Positions 53,216-64,000 of a stretch of DNA of 64,000 nucleotides are shown one piece after another (the stretch's first letter is position 1; every line of letters begins with the position of its first letter). Source of the stretch: Poa pratensis (Eukaryota; Streptophyta; Magnoliopsida; Poales; Poaceae); contig CAMZMU010000071.1 in the NCBI GenBank assembly GCA_947311845.1, positions 22,419,236 through 22,483,235 on the forward strand, written 5' to 3'. The notes below the pieces were generated by a model that was given only the letters and a program-made list of their open reading frames with translations, made no database searches and was not told the origin of the DNA. Both the position numbers and the translations under genes were made by a program.

Positions 53216-54660
53216 ATGGCCACCGCTGCCGACCCCGCTGGAGCTGACACCGAGCAGGTCGTGGACCTCGAATTGCCGGCTGATGTTCCGAAGAAGCCGA
53301 AGAAGGTGCTCACGACGAAGCAGAGGGCCATCGAAACAAAGAAGAGGGGCGCTCGGAGGAAGAAGGAGAAGGCGCAAGCTGAAGCCGCCGCCAAGAAGGC
53401 CGCTGCCACCCCTGTCGTCGACGCCGCCGCCGCCATGAAGGGCCAGGACAATGACACTGAGATCGTCACCAGGGCCGCGCAGGCTGCCCTTCTCTTGATC
53501 GGCATCATTCCGCCTGCGGTTGCGGCCGCAACTGCGACCTCGACCGCCGCGGCCAGCTCCAAGCCTCGGCGCCCCGGACAGGGCCGCCAAGGTCGAAGTC
53601 TGCTGCCACAACGCCCTCGCCACCGGCACCGCCTGCGTACGGCTTCCTTCCCGGAAGCGTTCCACCGCGGTTCTCTCCGGAAGCGGGGGACTCAACGCCT
53701 GCCAGCTCCATGGTGCCTCCCCTTGATCTCAACACCGCTCCTCCGTCCGGCTACTCGTCGGCGCCGTTGTCCAAGGCCACGCGTGTAGCTGACCCGCCAA
53801 ATGTCAGCCAGGGCCGCATCCTGTTCGGCCAATTGCCGACGCCGACGCCGACAGATGAGAGATACTATGCGGATAAGGAAGGGGAGGGATTCCTCCACGA
53901 CATGATCAACGACAACTGCCAAGACCCCGATGACTACGACCAAGACGACTGTACCGTCGGGGATGATTCAATTCCACCGACCGGCCCCGATGCGGTGAAC
54001 ATCGACCACGAGCCGGTTTTTGCCGATGAGCTCGAGGCCCAAGGCCGGGCCATGAAGAGGAAGATAAGCCAAAGAGGCGCCGCCTTCACCCAAAAGGAGG
54101 ACGAGCTTATTTGCGAGTCATGGCTCGAGGTTGGAACGGTCAAATGGTCGGTGCCGAGCAAAGGGGAGCGCCTTTTGGGGGAGGTTTTACAAGCACTACA
54201 ATGAAAGGAAGATTCTTGTGCCCTATCATATCACGATGGTGCGGACGGAGATATAAATTTCAAAGAGGTGGCACTACATCGCTCAAGAGATGAGCAAGTT
54301 TTGTGGCGCCCGTGACCAAGTCGAAGCCAGGCCACAATGGCATTGGAGTAAAGGAATAGGTACTTCCTCTTCTCTACTTCAAATAATCTCCTATGCATTG
54401 TCCTCCTATGCCATTGATTGTATTGTCCTCTTATGCATAGGTGTTGCAAGCATTGGAGACCTTCAAGACTCAAAATGGAAAGGCCTTCACCTTGACCCAT
54501 TGCTACAAGTTGCTCAAGGATTCTAAAAAATGGAAGGACCTCTATGCTTCCATGAAAAATGGGGGGGGGAGCAAACGGCCGCCGGAGATGGGGACGACCC
54601 ATTGGAGAATGATGGCGTGGATCACAAGTTCGCTGGGAACCCCAAGAGAAATGTATGATG
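53216..54660 (+). pseudogene. Harbinger-type ORF1 (Myb/SANT-like, trihelix style), broken and truncated
   Basis: It starts MATAADPAGADTEQVVDLEL, with a Lys/Ala-rich region after it. After a shift near 53570 it continues in another frame with 'SSMVPPLDLNTAPPSGYSS' and 'GEGFLHDMINDN'. The DNA-binding start 'RGAAFTQKEDELICESWLEVG' is near 54085. Later pieces near 54285 ('MSKFCGARDQVE') and 54480 ('HCYKLLKDSKKWKDLY') match the usual second half of these proteins. In PIF/Harbinger elements this protein pairs with the DDE transposase. The transposase is absent, and the sequence stops where a Gypsy LTR begins. Confidence 0.6.
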
Positions 54661-54662
54661 CT

Positions 54663-56888
54663 GTGTAGTGGCGATTTTCCCTTGATACAAAACCAAGGTT
54701 TATCGAACCAGTAGGACTTGGAGAAGGCTCTAACAAGGTGTCTTCCTCCCCTAGCGCAAGGAGCTTAACGCGGACCTGCACACGGTCACAAACAAACTAC
54801 TTTGCCCCAACGAAACAGAGAGGTTGTCAATCTTTTCGGCTTGCTGAACACAAAGGATTAAACGTATGTGTGTAAAATAATATGAAAGCAAAAATGAACA
54901 GCGGGCAAATGACTAGGAAAAGCTATGAAAACGGTTGTCAGCAATATAGTAAAATAGGACCGGGGTCCACAGTTCACTAGTGTTGTCTCTCTGAAAGATA
55001 AACATGTTGGGTAAACAAATTACAGCTGGGCAATTGACAAAGCATGGGCGCATAACAATACTATCATGACACAAAGTTCACCGTTTCATTTAATATGGGC
55101 ATTACGTCAAAATACATAGACCGTTATCCAATTGCATCTATGACTAATAATCCACCCCGGGAGAGCTATCCAGCATGTCACCCGAAAGTATTAAGTTGCA
55201 AGTAACAGATAATTGCAATAAGCATGGTGCGTAATGTAAGCAATGGTTACAACATATAGCAATAAACACCATTGTTTTACCCCTAGTAGCAACAGCCCAT
55301 CTCAAGTCTTAATCGTTTCTGTCAACTCGAGCTCAGACAAGAGAGGTATGAACCTACTATCTAGCATAAATACTCCCTCTAAAGACACTGGTAATTACTT
55401 GGGCAAAGCATATACAAGCATCAGAGAGCATGCAAGATCATAAATAAAACATATCATAGATAAACTGAACAAGAATGTCATGACTCCATAATTCATCGGA
55501 TCTCAGCAAACACAACACATAGCATTACAAATAGATGGTCTTGATCATGTTAGGCAGCTCATAAGATCTATGACAATGGAGTACAACAAGGAGAGACAAC
55601 CAACTAGCTACTGTCATGGACCCGTAGTCCCGTGGTGGACTACTCACGCATCACTTGAGAGGCAGGCATGGTGGTGTAGATGCCTCCGGTGATGATCTCC
55701 TCCTCCGGCAGGGTGCCGGGATGAGCTGCAGAACCCTCCTGATCTAGGGTTGGCGACGACGGCGGCTACGGAACTTTTCGTGGATTTCTGATCGGGTCCC
55801 GAGGGTTTCGGGACGAAGACAATTTATAGGCGAAAGGGCAGCGTTGGAAGGTTCTCGAGGCGCCTAGGCGGGGCCCAGCCGCGGTCCACCCCTGTAGCGC
55901 ACCTGGGTGGCGCCTAGGGGCTCTGGGCCCCCCTGCAGGCGTAATGTAAGCAATGGTTACAACATATAGCAATAAATGCCGCTGTTTTACCCGTAGTAGC
56001 AACAACACATCTCAAGTATTAATCGTTTCTGTCAACTCGAGCTCAGACAAGAGAGGCATGAAACTACTATCTAGCATAAATACTCCCTCTAAAGACACTA
56101 GTAATTACTTGGGCAAAGCATATACAAGCATCAGAGAGCATGCAAGATCATAAATAAAACATATCATAGATAAACTGAACAAGAATGTCATGACTCCATA
56201 ATTCATCGGATCCCAGCAAACACAACACATAGAATCACAAATAGATGATCTTGATCATGTTAGGCAGCTCACAAGATCTATAACAATGGAGTACAAGGAG
56301 GAGAGACAACCATCTAGCTACTGCCATGAACCCATAGTCCCGTGGTGGACTACTCACGCATCACTCCGGAAGCAGGCATGGTGGTGTAGATGCCTCCGAT
56401 GATGATCTCCCCCTCCGGCAGGGTGCCGGGAAGAGCTGCAGAACCCTCCCGATTTAGGGTTGGCGACGACGGCGGTTACGAAACTTTCTGTGGATTTCTC
56501 ATCGCGTCCCGATGGTTTTCAGTACGAAGCCAATTTATAGGCGAAAGGGCAGCGTCAGAAGGTTCTCGAGACGCCCAGGAGGACCCAGCCCCGGCCTGGG
56601 TGGCGTCTGGGGGCTGTGGGGCCCCCCTGCAGGCGCCCTTCTGGCTCCGTCTTCGTTTTTTCATAAAAATAATTGCCGTAAATTTTCATCTGATTCCGAG
56701 AAAATTTCCCGACTAGCTTTTCTGAAACAAAATGACAATAGAAAACAGGAACTGGCACTGGCATCTTGTTAATAGGTAAGTTCCAGAAAATATGCCAAAA
56801 TGATATAAGAACATTATAAAAACATCTGGCAATGATATATAATAAGCATGGAATAACCAAAAATTATAGATACGTTTGAGACGTATCA
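54663..56888 (-). repeat. Gypsy LTR (same family as 38041), minus strand, with internal duplication
   Basis: It starts at 56888 (minus tgatacgtctcaaacg) next to a polypurine tract and runs left. It matches the LTR at 38041-39624, including 'ggttatcgaaccagtagga' type sequence near 54695. It is about 2.2 kb instead of 1.6 kb because of the duplication at 55231-56634. The final ~75 bases are missing at the left, where the Harbinger ORF joins. It is the 3' LTR of a minus-strand element. Confidence 0.82.
55231..56634. repeat. ~0.7-kb tandem duplication inside the LTR
   Basis: Copy A is 55231-55940 and copy B 55941-56634. Both start gtaatgtaagcaatgg and end cccccctgcaggc. They differ by scattered substitutions and small gaps, including about 16 bases in total length. 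Each carries the LTR core promoter region ('caatttataggcgaaag' on the plus strand). Confidence 0.88.
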
Positions 56889-57514
56889 GCATCCCCAAGC
56901 TTAATTCCTGCTCGTCCTCGAGTAGCTAGCTAAATGATAACAAAATATTTTTTGTTAGTGACATGCTACCAACACAACTTTGGTCAAATAATGTAAAGCA
57001 TATGAACTGAATGAAGTGATCCAAGACAATGGCTATAGTTGATATAAAGCAAACAATGATTAACCATGCGTAACATCTAATCAAGAATTTTTCATGGATA
57101 GTACTTTGGAGACTTGAAAATTATAAAACTCGTCATGACTGATAGCTCACAAAGCAACATTCTTTCGTCAAAGGTGTTTAACCAACACCAAGGAAGATTT
57201 AAATTTTCAGCAAAAGATTCAACTTGTAACATATTTATCTCAAGATAATGTCAATATAAAGTTTTCACAGTTGAACATAAAGATAACATATAGTAAACTT
57301 GTACCACAATTGATACTATGAGTTTATTTGAGAGATAAAGATTGGAAAGGAAAACTGATTCAACGTAAAAGTAAATGAAAAACCCTTCGCAGAGGGAAGC
57401 AGAGATTAATCGTGTTCTAGAGCTTTTTAGTTTTTCAAAGCATATAGAGACATAAAAATAAATTTTTGAGAGGTGCATGCTATGGTCAACGAATGATAGT
57501 GAGTAATGCATTAC
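56889..57514 (-). mobile_element. Internal 3' part of the minus-strand Gypsy, cut by a Copia
   Basis: Polypurine tract (minus 'aagcttggggatgc') then AT-rich sequence collinear in reverse with about 47930-48557. It stops exactly where the Copia LTR starts at 57515; the remainder should lie beyond the window, right of the Copia. Confidence 0.75.
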
Positions 57515-57696
57515 TGAAAGGACATTGTCCGTTAATCTTGTTTTGACGTTTGATAACAACACTTGGAAGTATTTAACATACCGCTAAGTGTCCACAGGAA
57601 TTGTGACCATTTATATCAAAAGATACTAGTGGATCTCTCTCTATGCAAAAAGGTAAGAAAAGTAGTTGTCGGTCGTCAATTCGTGAAGGGAGAAGG

Positions 57697-58022
57697 TGCT
57701 CTGCAGGCAGGCCGGCCCCCAGGCCAGCCCAGGCTGGCCTCAAGGCTGGTTGCGTCGGGTGTCTGGCCGGCCCCCAGGCCGGCCCTGGCTGACCTCCAGG
57801 CTGGTTGCGTCGGGTGGCTGGCCGGCCACCAGGCCGGCCCAGGCCGGCCTCAAGGCTGGCTGCCTCGGGCTGCTGGCCGGCCCCCAGGCCGGCCCAGGCC
57901 GGTGTCGTCGCAGCCTCGGCCAGCCCAGCCACCCCCCGGCCCCCAGGCCGGCCTCAAGGCCGGCAGCCTCGGCTGCTATGCCAGCCCCCTGGCCGGCCCA
58001 GGCCGGCCCCCAGGCCGGCCCT
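57697..58022. repeat. GC-rich tandem repeat in the LTR U3
   Basis: Units of about 55-66 bases built on 'ggccggcccccaggccggcc', 'caaggctggttgcgtcgggt' and 'tgctggcc' repeat four to five times. The palindromic ggccggcc makes open frames on both strands, which are not genes. It occupies the same place, upstream of TATA, as the unrelated repeats at 301-582 in the sister LTR. Confidence 0.85.
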
Positions 58023-58075
58023 GCTTCCTGCGTTTCGCCACTTACCTCTTCAAACGGCCATATTTTGATGAGGCC

Positions 58076-58083
58076 TATATATA
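58076..58083 (+). promoter_or_regulatory. LTR TATA box
   Basis: tatatata after 'tgaggcc', followed by a C/T-rich leader. The probable start of the element's RNA is about 30 bases downstream. Confidence 0.6.
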
Positions 58084-58781
58084 CCTCTTCACCAACCTTT
58101 GACAAGCAGCTTGAACACGTTGAAGAACACCATTGCTTGCAAGCTCAAGATTTGATAGATCTCCCAATCCCTCCACCCAATCTCGTTGATCTTTGGAGGA
58201 TTGAAGGAGAAGGCCCCGATCTACATCTTCACCAAGCCGTTTTTCATTTCCCCCTCATTCACTTGAGGGACCATTAGCTAGGGTTTCCACTAGGAAAACC
58301 TAGCCCCCTATTGTACTCACTTGATTGTCTTTGTGACAGATTGTAGCTGTTTGGGAGCCCCCAATCCTTTGTGGGTTGTGCCCCAATCGTTGTTGTAAAG
58401 GCTCCGGACTCCGCCTCGAAGGTTTCCGATAGTTGAAGTGAACCAAACCTTTGTGGTGCGGTTCACCGGAGAAGAGGGTGAGGCCTTTGTGGCCGTTGAA
58501 CCATTGTGTTGGTTCACACCTCTCCAACGAGACGTACTCCCCTAAAAAGGAGGAACTCGGGATTACATCCGTGTCTCCGCGTGCTTTGACTTCGGTTACC
58601 TCTATCCTTGTTTACCGCCTTATTATATCGTGCTTAGTTGCTAGCTTGTCATATAGGTAAATTCACCGTAGTTGCATATCTAGAGAATTTACCTTTTGTG
58701 TCAAGCCTAAATTGAAAAAGACTAAAATTGGAGTAGCACCTATTCACCCCCCCCTCTAGGTGTCATACCGATCCTTTCAAT

Positions 58782-58793
58782 TGGTATCAGAGC
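58782..58793 (+). promoter_or_regulatory. Primer-binding site of the Copia element
   Basis: tggtatcagagc, two bases after the LTR, complementary to the 3' end of initiator methionine tRNA as in most plant Copia elements. Confidence 0.92.
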
Positions 58794-58832
58794 AAGGCTC
58801 TCTTGTTTTGGGCTTAACCGCCTAAGAGAAGT

Positions 58833-60145
58833 ATGACACAAAGTGAGGATGAGGCCGATCTTGCCAAGGCCAAGAGACCATGGCATCCATGGCCGATATC
58901 AAAGTTGGAAACAACATTGACATCGTCCATGAATGACATGAATGTCAAATTTGATGAGTTGCGTGACATGCTCATGAAACTCACAAATGCCAAGGTTTCG
59001 GAAACCATCCCACTAGAGGGCATCTCTAACTCCGATGAAGGTGATTCCGAGGAGGGTAAAAAGAAAAATGAGAAGGGGTGGAAACCACCTCCGGATCTAA
59101 ACCAACTCCTCCACCTCCTACCAAGCATGAAGATGGGAAGGAAGAGTACCATAACGTTCCGGGATGGTACCCTATCGACCCACCTATCACCACCCGCATA
59201 AACCCCATTGGTCCTCCACCTAAGCTTAATGCATTAGCCTTTGCTAGTTGGCAACGCTCAATGAAATCTCATATTAACAGTGCCTCTATCGAGCTTTGGA
59301 GGATCATTGAAGATGGTACAAGGTTGCGGATCCAAGCAATGTGACAAGAAGAGAATTTGCCGAAAAGCAACTCAATGCCTCCGCACTCCATATGATTGAA
59401 CTTTCAGTGGTGAAAGTGACAAGCATTATGTTCTCAATGCCACCACCGCCAAAGAAGCTTGGAATTGTCTTGAGGTTGCATTTCTTGGGAATGAAAGCAT
59501 GAAGAGAAACCGATATGAGTCTTTGAGCAATGATGCCGAAGGCTTCTACATGTTTGACAATGAGACTCATGAAGACATGTATGGAAGACTCAAGACTCTT
59601 GCAAAGGCCTTCTTTGATGTGGGGGCAACCTATGTGGATGATGCTTATGTCAAGAGGAAGTATGTGAATGCTCTCTTGCCTTCGAGCCCATCGAGGTGAA
59701 GGCCATTCAAGGAAGACACAACTACAACGAAATGACATCCAATGAAGTTATGCAAGAAGTGCAAGCCTCCAAGGTTGCCACCAAGAATGCCGAAGATAGC
59801 CGTGCTAGGGCCATGGGGATGAAACAAGGCCCCTCACTTGCTTTGAAGGCCAAGGTGGTATGTCTTGATGAGGTTGAAGCGTGCCCAAGCAACATTGCTC
59901 CAAATGATCTTGAACCGGCTCTAAATGGTCATATAGCTCTTGCCACAAGAGAGTTTTGGCAAGACCCGGCAAAAGCTAAAGCCAAGGTTGATAAAGAGAA
60001 CAACTCAAGTGGGAAGAAAGAGCTAGCCTCAAAGTGGAAGACGTGCTACAATTGTCATGACAAGAACCACTACATAAGAGAGTGTCCTTATGAGAACCGA
60101 GAGCAAAATGGTGGGAAGCTCATCCCCAAGGACCATTCAAGTTGA
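58833..60145 (+). pseudogene. Copia gag (capsid and zinc knuckle), frameshifted
   Basis: It starts MTQSEDEADLAKAKRPWHPW. The gag core lies in shifting frames: 'KLNALAFASWQRSMKSHI' near 59225, 'KRNRYESLSNDAEGFYMF' near 59500, and a final frame to 60145 with the knuckle CYNCHDKNHYIREC (CX2CX4HX4C) near 60048. At least three frame changes. Gag forms the particle that carries the RNA. Confidence 0.82.
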
Positions 60146-61356
60146 TCCAAAAGAAGCCCGCAAGACCAAGGAAGCCTTTCTTCAAGAAGGCACCAAGAAT
60201 TGTGTTGGTGGCACAAGAAGAATATGCCACAAGTGATTCCGAAGATGAAGATGCACCTACTAAAGAGGTAGCCGCATTGGCTATTGTATCAACTTCATCA
60301 TCTTCTCTCTTTGAATCCCCCAATGAGAACTTCTCCACCAACAACGCTCGTTGCCTCATGGCTAATGTCACCGAGGTATCATCTCCTTCTCCCAAGACTA
60401 TGCATGAAATGAGTGATCAATCTAGTCTTGTGATTAAGAAAGAACTTGTTGCTTTCGATACTTTCATGACTAACTTGCAAGGTGAAGCTAAGGAACATGT
60501 TGAGTCTCTCATGAGACAACTATGTGCGGCCGAAGAACTTCTTCAAGAAAAGAGTAAGATTGAGAGAGAGGATTCTCTCACCATTGCCTCTTTGAATGCT
60601 TCCGTAGCATCCTTGAATGCCTCTCTTGATGAAGAGAGTGAAGAAAGATGTTCTCTTGAGGAAAGACTTGAGTCTCTTGATGCTAAAAATGATGATATCA
60701 TTAATAAAATCATTAAGGATAGAGATCATGTCTTTGCTAAATATAAAGTGCTTAAAAAGGAGAAAGTTGAACTTGGGGTTGCTAATGCTAGACTTCTTGA
60801 GGATATGGAGAAGCTTGACAAGGCTCACAAGGCCTTGGAAACAACTCACTCCCTTTTAGTCAAGTCTCATGAGCAACTTCAAACTCAACTTTCTAAATCT
60901 AGCTCAACTAGCATATCTATTCTTCCTCGTGTTCATGAAAATGTTATTGAAGAAAATGTTAGTGCCAAGACCTCTATTCCCAAAGGTAAAGATAAGGGTA
61001 TTGCTTACTTATTTGAGCAAAAACCACACAAAGGGAAGGAGGGTCTTGGTTATGTAGCCGAGCCCAAGAAGAAAGTGGGCAACAACAAGAAGATCAAGAC
61101 CAAGCCCGCACAAGCCAAGACTTCCATTGCGGTGGTAGTGCCACAAGGGGCAAGACCACTCGTAGTGACTTTGCGGGGCATAACAACCCCAACTATATTC
61201 TTTATGTTGATTATTATGGGGATGTTTATGCTCAATATGTTGGTCCATATGATGGTTACATTGATTACTCTATTTGGGTTCCTAAGACCCTTGTTGCTAA
61301 CCAAAGAGGACCCATTGAGAAATGGGTACCTAAATCCAAGCAATGATTTCTTGTAG
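60142..61356 (+). CDS. Copia gag-pol spacer with long coiled coil
   Basis: Open frame of 404 residues directly after gag, starting in its stop region. It is acidic at first, then has heptad-like Leu/Glu/Lys sequence over about residues 115-250 ('MRQLCAAEELLQEKSKIERE'; 'LASLNASLDEESEERCSLEE'), typical of a coiled coil. A Lys-rich stretch and hydrophobic tail follow. The tail after about 61180 probably reads in a shifted frame, because the expected 'GHIARYC'-like region is absent. Such spacers occur in SIRE/Maximus-type elements. Role unknown; perhaps particle architecture. Confidence 0.65.
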   Translation: MIQKKPARPRKPFFKKAPRIVLVAQEEYATSDSEDEDAPTKEVAALAIVSTSSSSLFESPNENFSTNNARCLMANVTEVSSPSPKTMHEMSDQSSLVIKKELVAFDTFMTNLQGEAKEHVESLMRQLCAAEELLQEKSKIEREDSLTIASLNASVASLNASLDEESEERCSLEERLESLDAKNDDIINKIIKDRDHVFAKYKVLKKEKVELGVANARLLEDMEKLDKAHKALETTHSLLVKSHEQLQTQLSKSSSTSISILPRVHENVIEENVSAKTSIPKGKDKGIAYLFEQKPHKGKEGLGYVAEPKKKVGNNKKIKTKPAQAKTSIAVVVPQGARPLVVTLRGITTPTIFFMLIIMGMFMLNMLVHMMVTLITLFGFLRPLLLTKEDPLRNGYLNPSNDFL

Positions 61357-61359
61357 GAC

Positions 61360-61990
61360 TATGCTTCCGGTGGATCTAAATGGGTGGTTGATAGTGGATG
61401 CACTAGTCATATGACCGGAAGCAAGGAGATTATGACGGACTTGAGACCAAATCTAGATTATACAATAACCGTCTCTTATGGTGATAATTCAAAAGCTGAG
61501 GTAAAGAGTCTCGGCAAGGTGGTAGTTGCAAGGGATATCACCCTTGTAAATGTCATGCTTGTTGAGTCTCTAGGTTACAATCTTATGTCCGTTCGTGCTC
61601 TTAATAAGATGAACTTTGATGTCCATTTTACTATTGATATGGTGGTACTCTTGAGGAGCAAGACTCTAAAGGTCATGTTCGTTGGGTATGTTGAAAATGA
61701 GTTGTTTGTGGTAGACTTTTCGGGGTCTACCAACACTCAAGCAATATGCCTATTCGGAAAGGCCGACGTGGGGTGGTTGTGGCATCGCCGCTTGTCCCAT
61801 GTCAACATGAGAACTTTGCAAAGTCTTCACAAGGGTGGCCACATTCTTGGACTAAAAGACAATGTTTCTTTTTCCAGAGATCGTCTTTGTAGGGCTTGTG
61901 TTGAAGGAAAGATGCATGATTCTCCCCATCCGGGCAAGACCATTATTTCATCAACGAGGATTTGGAACTTCTTCATGTTGATCTCTTTGG
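61360..61990 (+). CDS. Copia protease and GAG-pre-integrase (HHCC) domains
   Basis: The aspartic protease motif 'WVVDSGCTSHMTGSKE' is at about 61381, with 'VNVMLVESLGYNLMSVRAL' downstream. The HHCC integrase N-terminal finger follows: 'WLWHRRLSHVNMRTLQSLHK' and 'LCRACVEGKM' near 61780-61915. The frame stays open to about 62037, but the integrase core continues one frame over from about 61960. Confidence 0.85.
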
Positions 61991-62806
61991 TGCCGTGCCT
62001 CAACCTAGTCTTGGTGGGAAGAAATATTGTTTGGTGATTGTTGATGACTATTCAAGATTTACTTGGGTTTATTTCTTCAAGACGAAGGATGAAACCCAAC
62101 AAACCATCATCGACTTTTCCAATATTGTTCAACGCCAATACAATGTCCCTATTTTGGTCATTAGGAGTGATAATGGCTCCGAGTTCAAGAACTACACCTT
62201 AAATGAGTTTCTTAGTGAAGAGGGATTCGTCATCAATATTCCGCTGCATATACCCCTCAACAAAATGGTGTAGCCGAAAGGAAGAACCGGACTCTCATGG
62301 ATATGGCAAGGTCTATGTTGGCGGAGTTTAAGTCTCCGCTATTCTTATGGGCCGAGGCTATCTCCACGGCGTGTCACTCATCTAACCGGTTATTCTTTCG
62401 TGTTGGCAAGAAGTTTACATCTTATGAGATGCTCACCGGCAACAAGCCCAATGTCTCCTACTACCGTTTTTGGTTGTAAGTGTTTCTATAAAACAAAAGT
62501 GTTCGTTTGTCTAAATTTGAATCTAAAGCTTTAGAGGGTGTTTTTGTTGGTTACGGTGCCGAATCTCACACCTATAGAGTCTATGACAAGACCGTTGGGA
62601 AAGTCATAGAATCTTGTGATGTGAGGTTCGATGAGAATGACGGCTCCCAAGTGGCGCAATTTCATGTTTGTGATGTAGATAATGAGGAACCTCAAGAAGC
62701 AATAAGAAGAATGGGGTTGGTTTCCATCGCCCCATTGAAATCCGTCATGAGCCTCCTCAAGCAAGTCCTAGCTCCACTCATGTGGAGATCCATCATCACA
62801 AGTTGA
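61962..62806 (+). pseudogene. Copia integrase core and C-terminal region, frameshifted
   Basis: The first catalytic Asp is in 'LLHVDLFGAVPQP' (about 61974), the second in 'VIRSDNGSEFKNY' (about 62170) and the Glu in 'GVAERKNRTLMDMAR' after a frame change near 62250. Then come 'FLWAEAISTACHSSNR' and the GKxP-like region 'YEMLTGNKPNVSYYRF'. A further shift leads to 'FVGYGAESHTYRVYD'. Integrase inserts the cDNA into the genome; this copy cannot make it whole. Confidence 0.85.
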
Positions 62807-63194
62807 AGTTGCACCTTCTATGGAAGCAAATGATGCACCTACCCAAGAACAAGTTCAAGGCCCTCCTCAAGTTGACCAAGGCTATTCAAGAACCAAGTTC
62901 TCCTATTGTCAACTAGCCAAGGTCAAGACCAAGATCAACCCTCTCCTTCTTTGTTGAAGATGCTTCAAGATGATCAAGGTCAACACTCCGGTCAAGACGG
63001 GGACTCAAATGATCAAGATGATCAAGCGAAATTCCTCGCATCAATGAGGATATCGAAACCCGTCGTGTAGCAAGAGTCAAAAAGGATTGGAGAAGAAAGA
63101 GTCTTCATCTAGAAAATATCATTGTTAATGTCAAGAACAAGGTCACCACAAGAAAACAATTGGCAAATTTCAATGAACATCAAGCCACATCTCT

Positions 63195-64000
63195 ATGGTG
63201 GAACCAAAGAAAGTCTTTGAAGCTCTTGAAGATCCGGATTGGTTGGAAGCCATGCATGAAGAGCTCAATAACTTCAAGCGCAACAAAGTGTGGAATCTAG
63301 TGGAGAAGCCAAAAGATTGCCTCAATGTTATAGGCACCAAGTGGATATTCAAGAACAAGCAAGATGAGCATGGAATGGTTGTGAGGAACAAGGCAAGATT
63401 GGTAGCTCAAGGGTACTCTCAAGTTGAAGGCATTGATTTTGGAGAGACCTATGCTCCCGTGGCTCGCCTTGAGTCCATCCGTATCCTTCTTGCATATGCA
63501 TCACATCATAATTTCAAGTTGCAACAAATGGATGTGAAAAGTGCCTTTCTTAATGGTCCTTTAAAGGAGTTGGTATATGTTAAGCAACCTCCGGGATTTG
63601 AGGATCCACACTTCCCTAACCATGTCTACAAACTTGATAAGGCGCTCTATGGTCTCAAACAAGCACCTCGTGCTTGGTATGAGCACCTAAGAGAGCTATT
63701 GTAGACCGTGGCTTTGAAGTGGGGCAAATCGATCCCACTCTTTTTACCAAGAGGGTTAAAGGGGAGCTTTTCATATGCCAACTTTATGTTGATGATATCA
63801 TATTTGGCTCTTCTAACAAAGCTTTTAATGATGAATTTTCAAAGCTTATGACCGATAGGTTCGAGATGTCCATGATGGGAGAGTTGAAGTACTTCCTTGG
63901 TTTTGAGATCAAGCAATTGAGTGGAGGGACCTTCATCTCTCAAGCCAAATATATCCAAGACATGCTCAAGAGGTTCAAGATGCAAAATGCTAAAGAGAAG
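63195..64000 (+). pseudogene. Copia reverse transcriptase (RVT_2), frameshifted, cut by window end
   Basis: Reads '[20 protein letters not shown]', '[14 protein letters not shown]', '[20 protein letters not shown]' and '[20 protein letters not shown]', all diagnostic of Copia RT. A frame change near 63690 ('[11 protein letters not shown]' stop) leads to the catalytic YVDD at 63785-63796 ('LYVDDIIFGSSNKAF') and on to the window end. RNase H and the 3' LTR lie outside. Confidence 0.9.

Larger units (their letters stand above)
57515..58779 (+). repeat. 5' LTR of the Copia element
   Basis: It starts tgaaaggac and ends with the near complement atcctttca. It contains U3 repeats (57697-58022), a TATA run (58076-58083) and a leader that matches 1040-1537. 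Confidence 0.9.
57515..64000 (+). mobile_element. Copia LTR retrotransposon, continues beyond the window
   Basis: 5' LTR 57515-58779, PBS, then gag with CCHC knuckle, a long coiled-coil spacer, protease, GAG-pre-integrase, integrase and reverse transcriptase in Copia order. The window ends inside RT. Five bases before it (attac, 57510-57514) should be one half of the target duplication. Several frameshifts break the polyprotein. The gag-spacer layout resembles the SIRE/Maximus lineage; that lineage call is tentative. Confidence 0.92.

Noticed and set aside
53134..53695. Minus-strand ORFs over the Ala/Lys-rich Harbinger ORF1 start
   Set aside because: Antisense shadows of a low-complexity coding region on the plus strand.
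57573..58277. Long Pro/Gly/Arg-rich ORFs on both strands
   Set aside because: They are created by the ggccggcc tandem repeats in the Copia LTR, not by genes.
1..64000. CRISPR arrays, bacterial operons, rRNA or stand-alone tRNA genes, telomere or classic centromere satellite arrays
   Set aside because: None seen. The only tRNA-like sequences are the SINE heads and the retroelement primer-binding sites.

Overview
This window is nuclear DNA of a large-genome grass, most likely a Triticeae species (wheat, Aegilops, rye or barley type). It has few genes. It is built from nested LTR retrotransposons, LINEs, SINEs and DNA transposons whose target-site duplications (TSDs) can often be read directly. 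The genes have plant introns and plant-only families. No bacterial operon, CRISPR array, rRNA or tRNA gene was seen. All homology calls are by eye; no database was searched.

Layout, left to right. 1-1537 is the end of a Copia LTR cut by the window edge. 1538-6865 is intergenic DNA with degenerate repeats, a foldback MITE and a hAT-like element. 6866-13803 is a decayed LINE with a 14-bp TSD, about 0.3 kb upstream of a chloroplast Y3IP1/CEST-like gene (14116-14952). That gene is convergent with a DUF641/GIL1-like gene (15329-16649, minus). Both genes carry apparent frameshifts. 17.7-24.1 kb holds three copies of one tRNA-derived SINE, a Helitron terminus, a tandem 0.35-kb duplication and a broken RING-H2 copy. 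24.4-28.3 kb is a scattered ankyrin-repeat pseudogene invaded by a hAT element, a MITE and a LINE tail. The intact RING-H2 gene (30083-30427) lies in a second copy of the duplicated segment.

The right half is layered insertions. A Mutator-like element (32673-36698, perfect 9-bp TSD) sits in a LINE remnant. A full-length Athila-type Gypsy element with gag and protease but no visible RT or integrase (38041-50146) has an apparently complete Tc1/mariner element (41583-45777) inserted in its protease codons. A Harbinger-type Myb/SANT ORF (53216-54660) abuts a minus-strand LTR of the same Gypsy family with an internal 0.7-kb duplication. A Copia element (57515 to beyond the window end) is inserted in that Gypsy's internal DNA.

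The most interesting object is the mariner element. Its seven-exon transposase gene joins in frame to 594 codons plus stop with a D,D39D triad. Between it and the right terminal repeat lies a convergent 150-residue acidic ORF I do not recognise. Every other transposon ORF here is visibly broken, so this element looks young, possibly active, and possibly two-gene.
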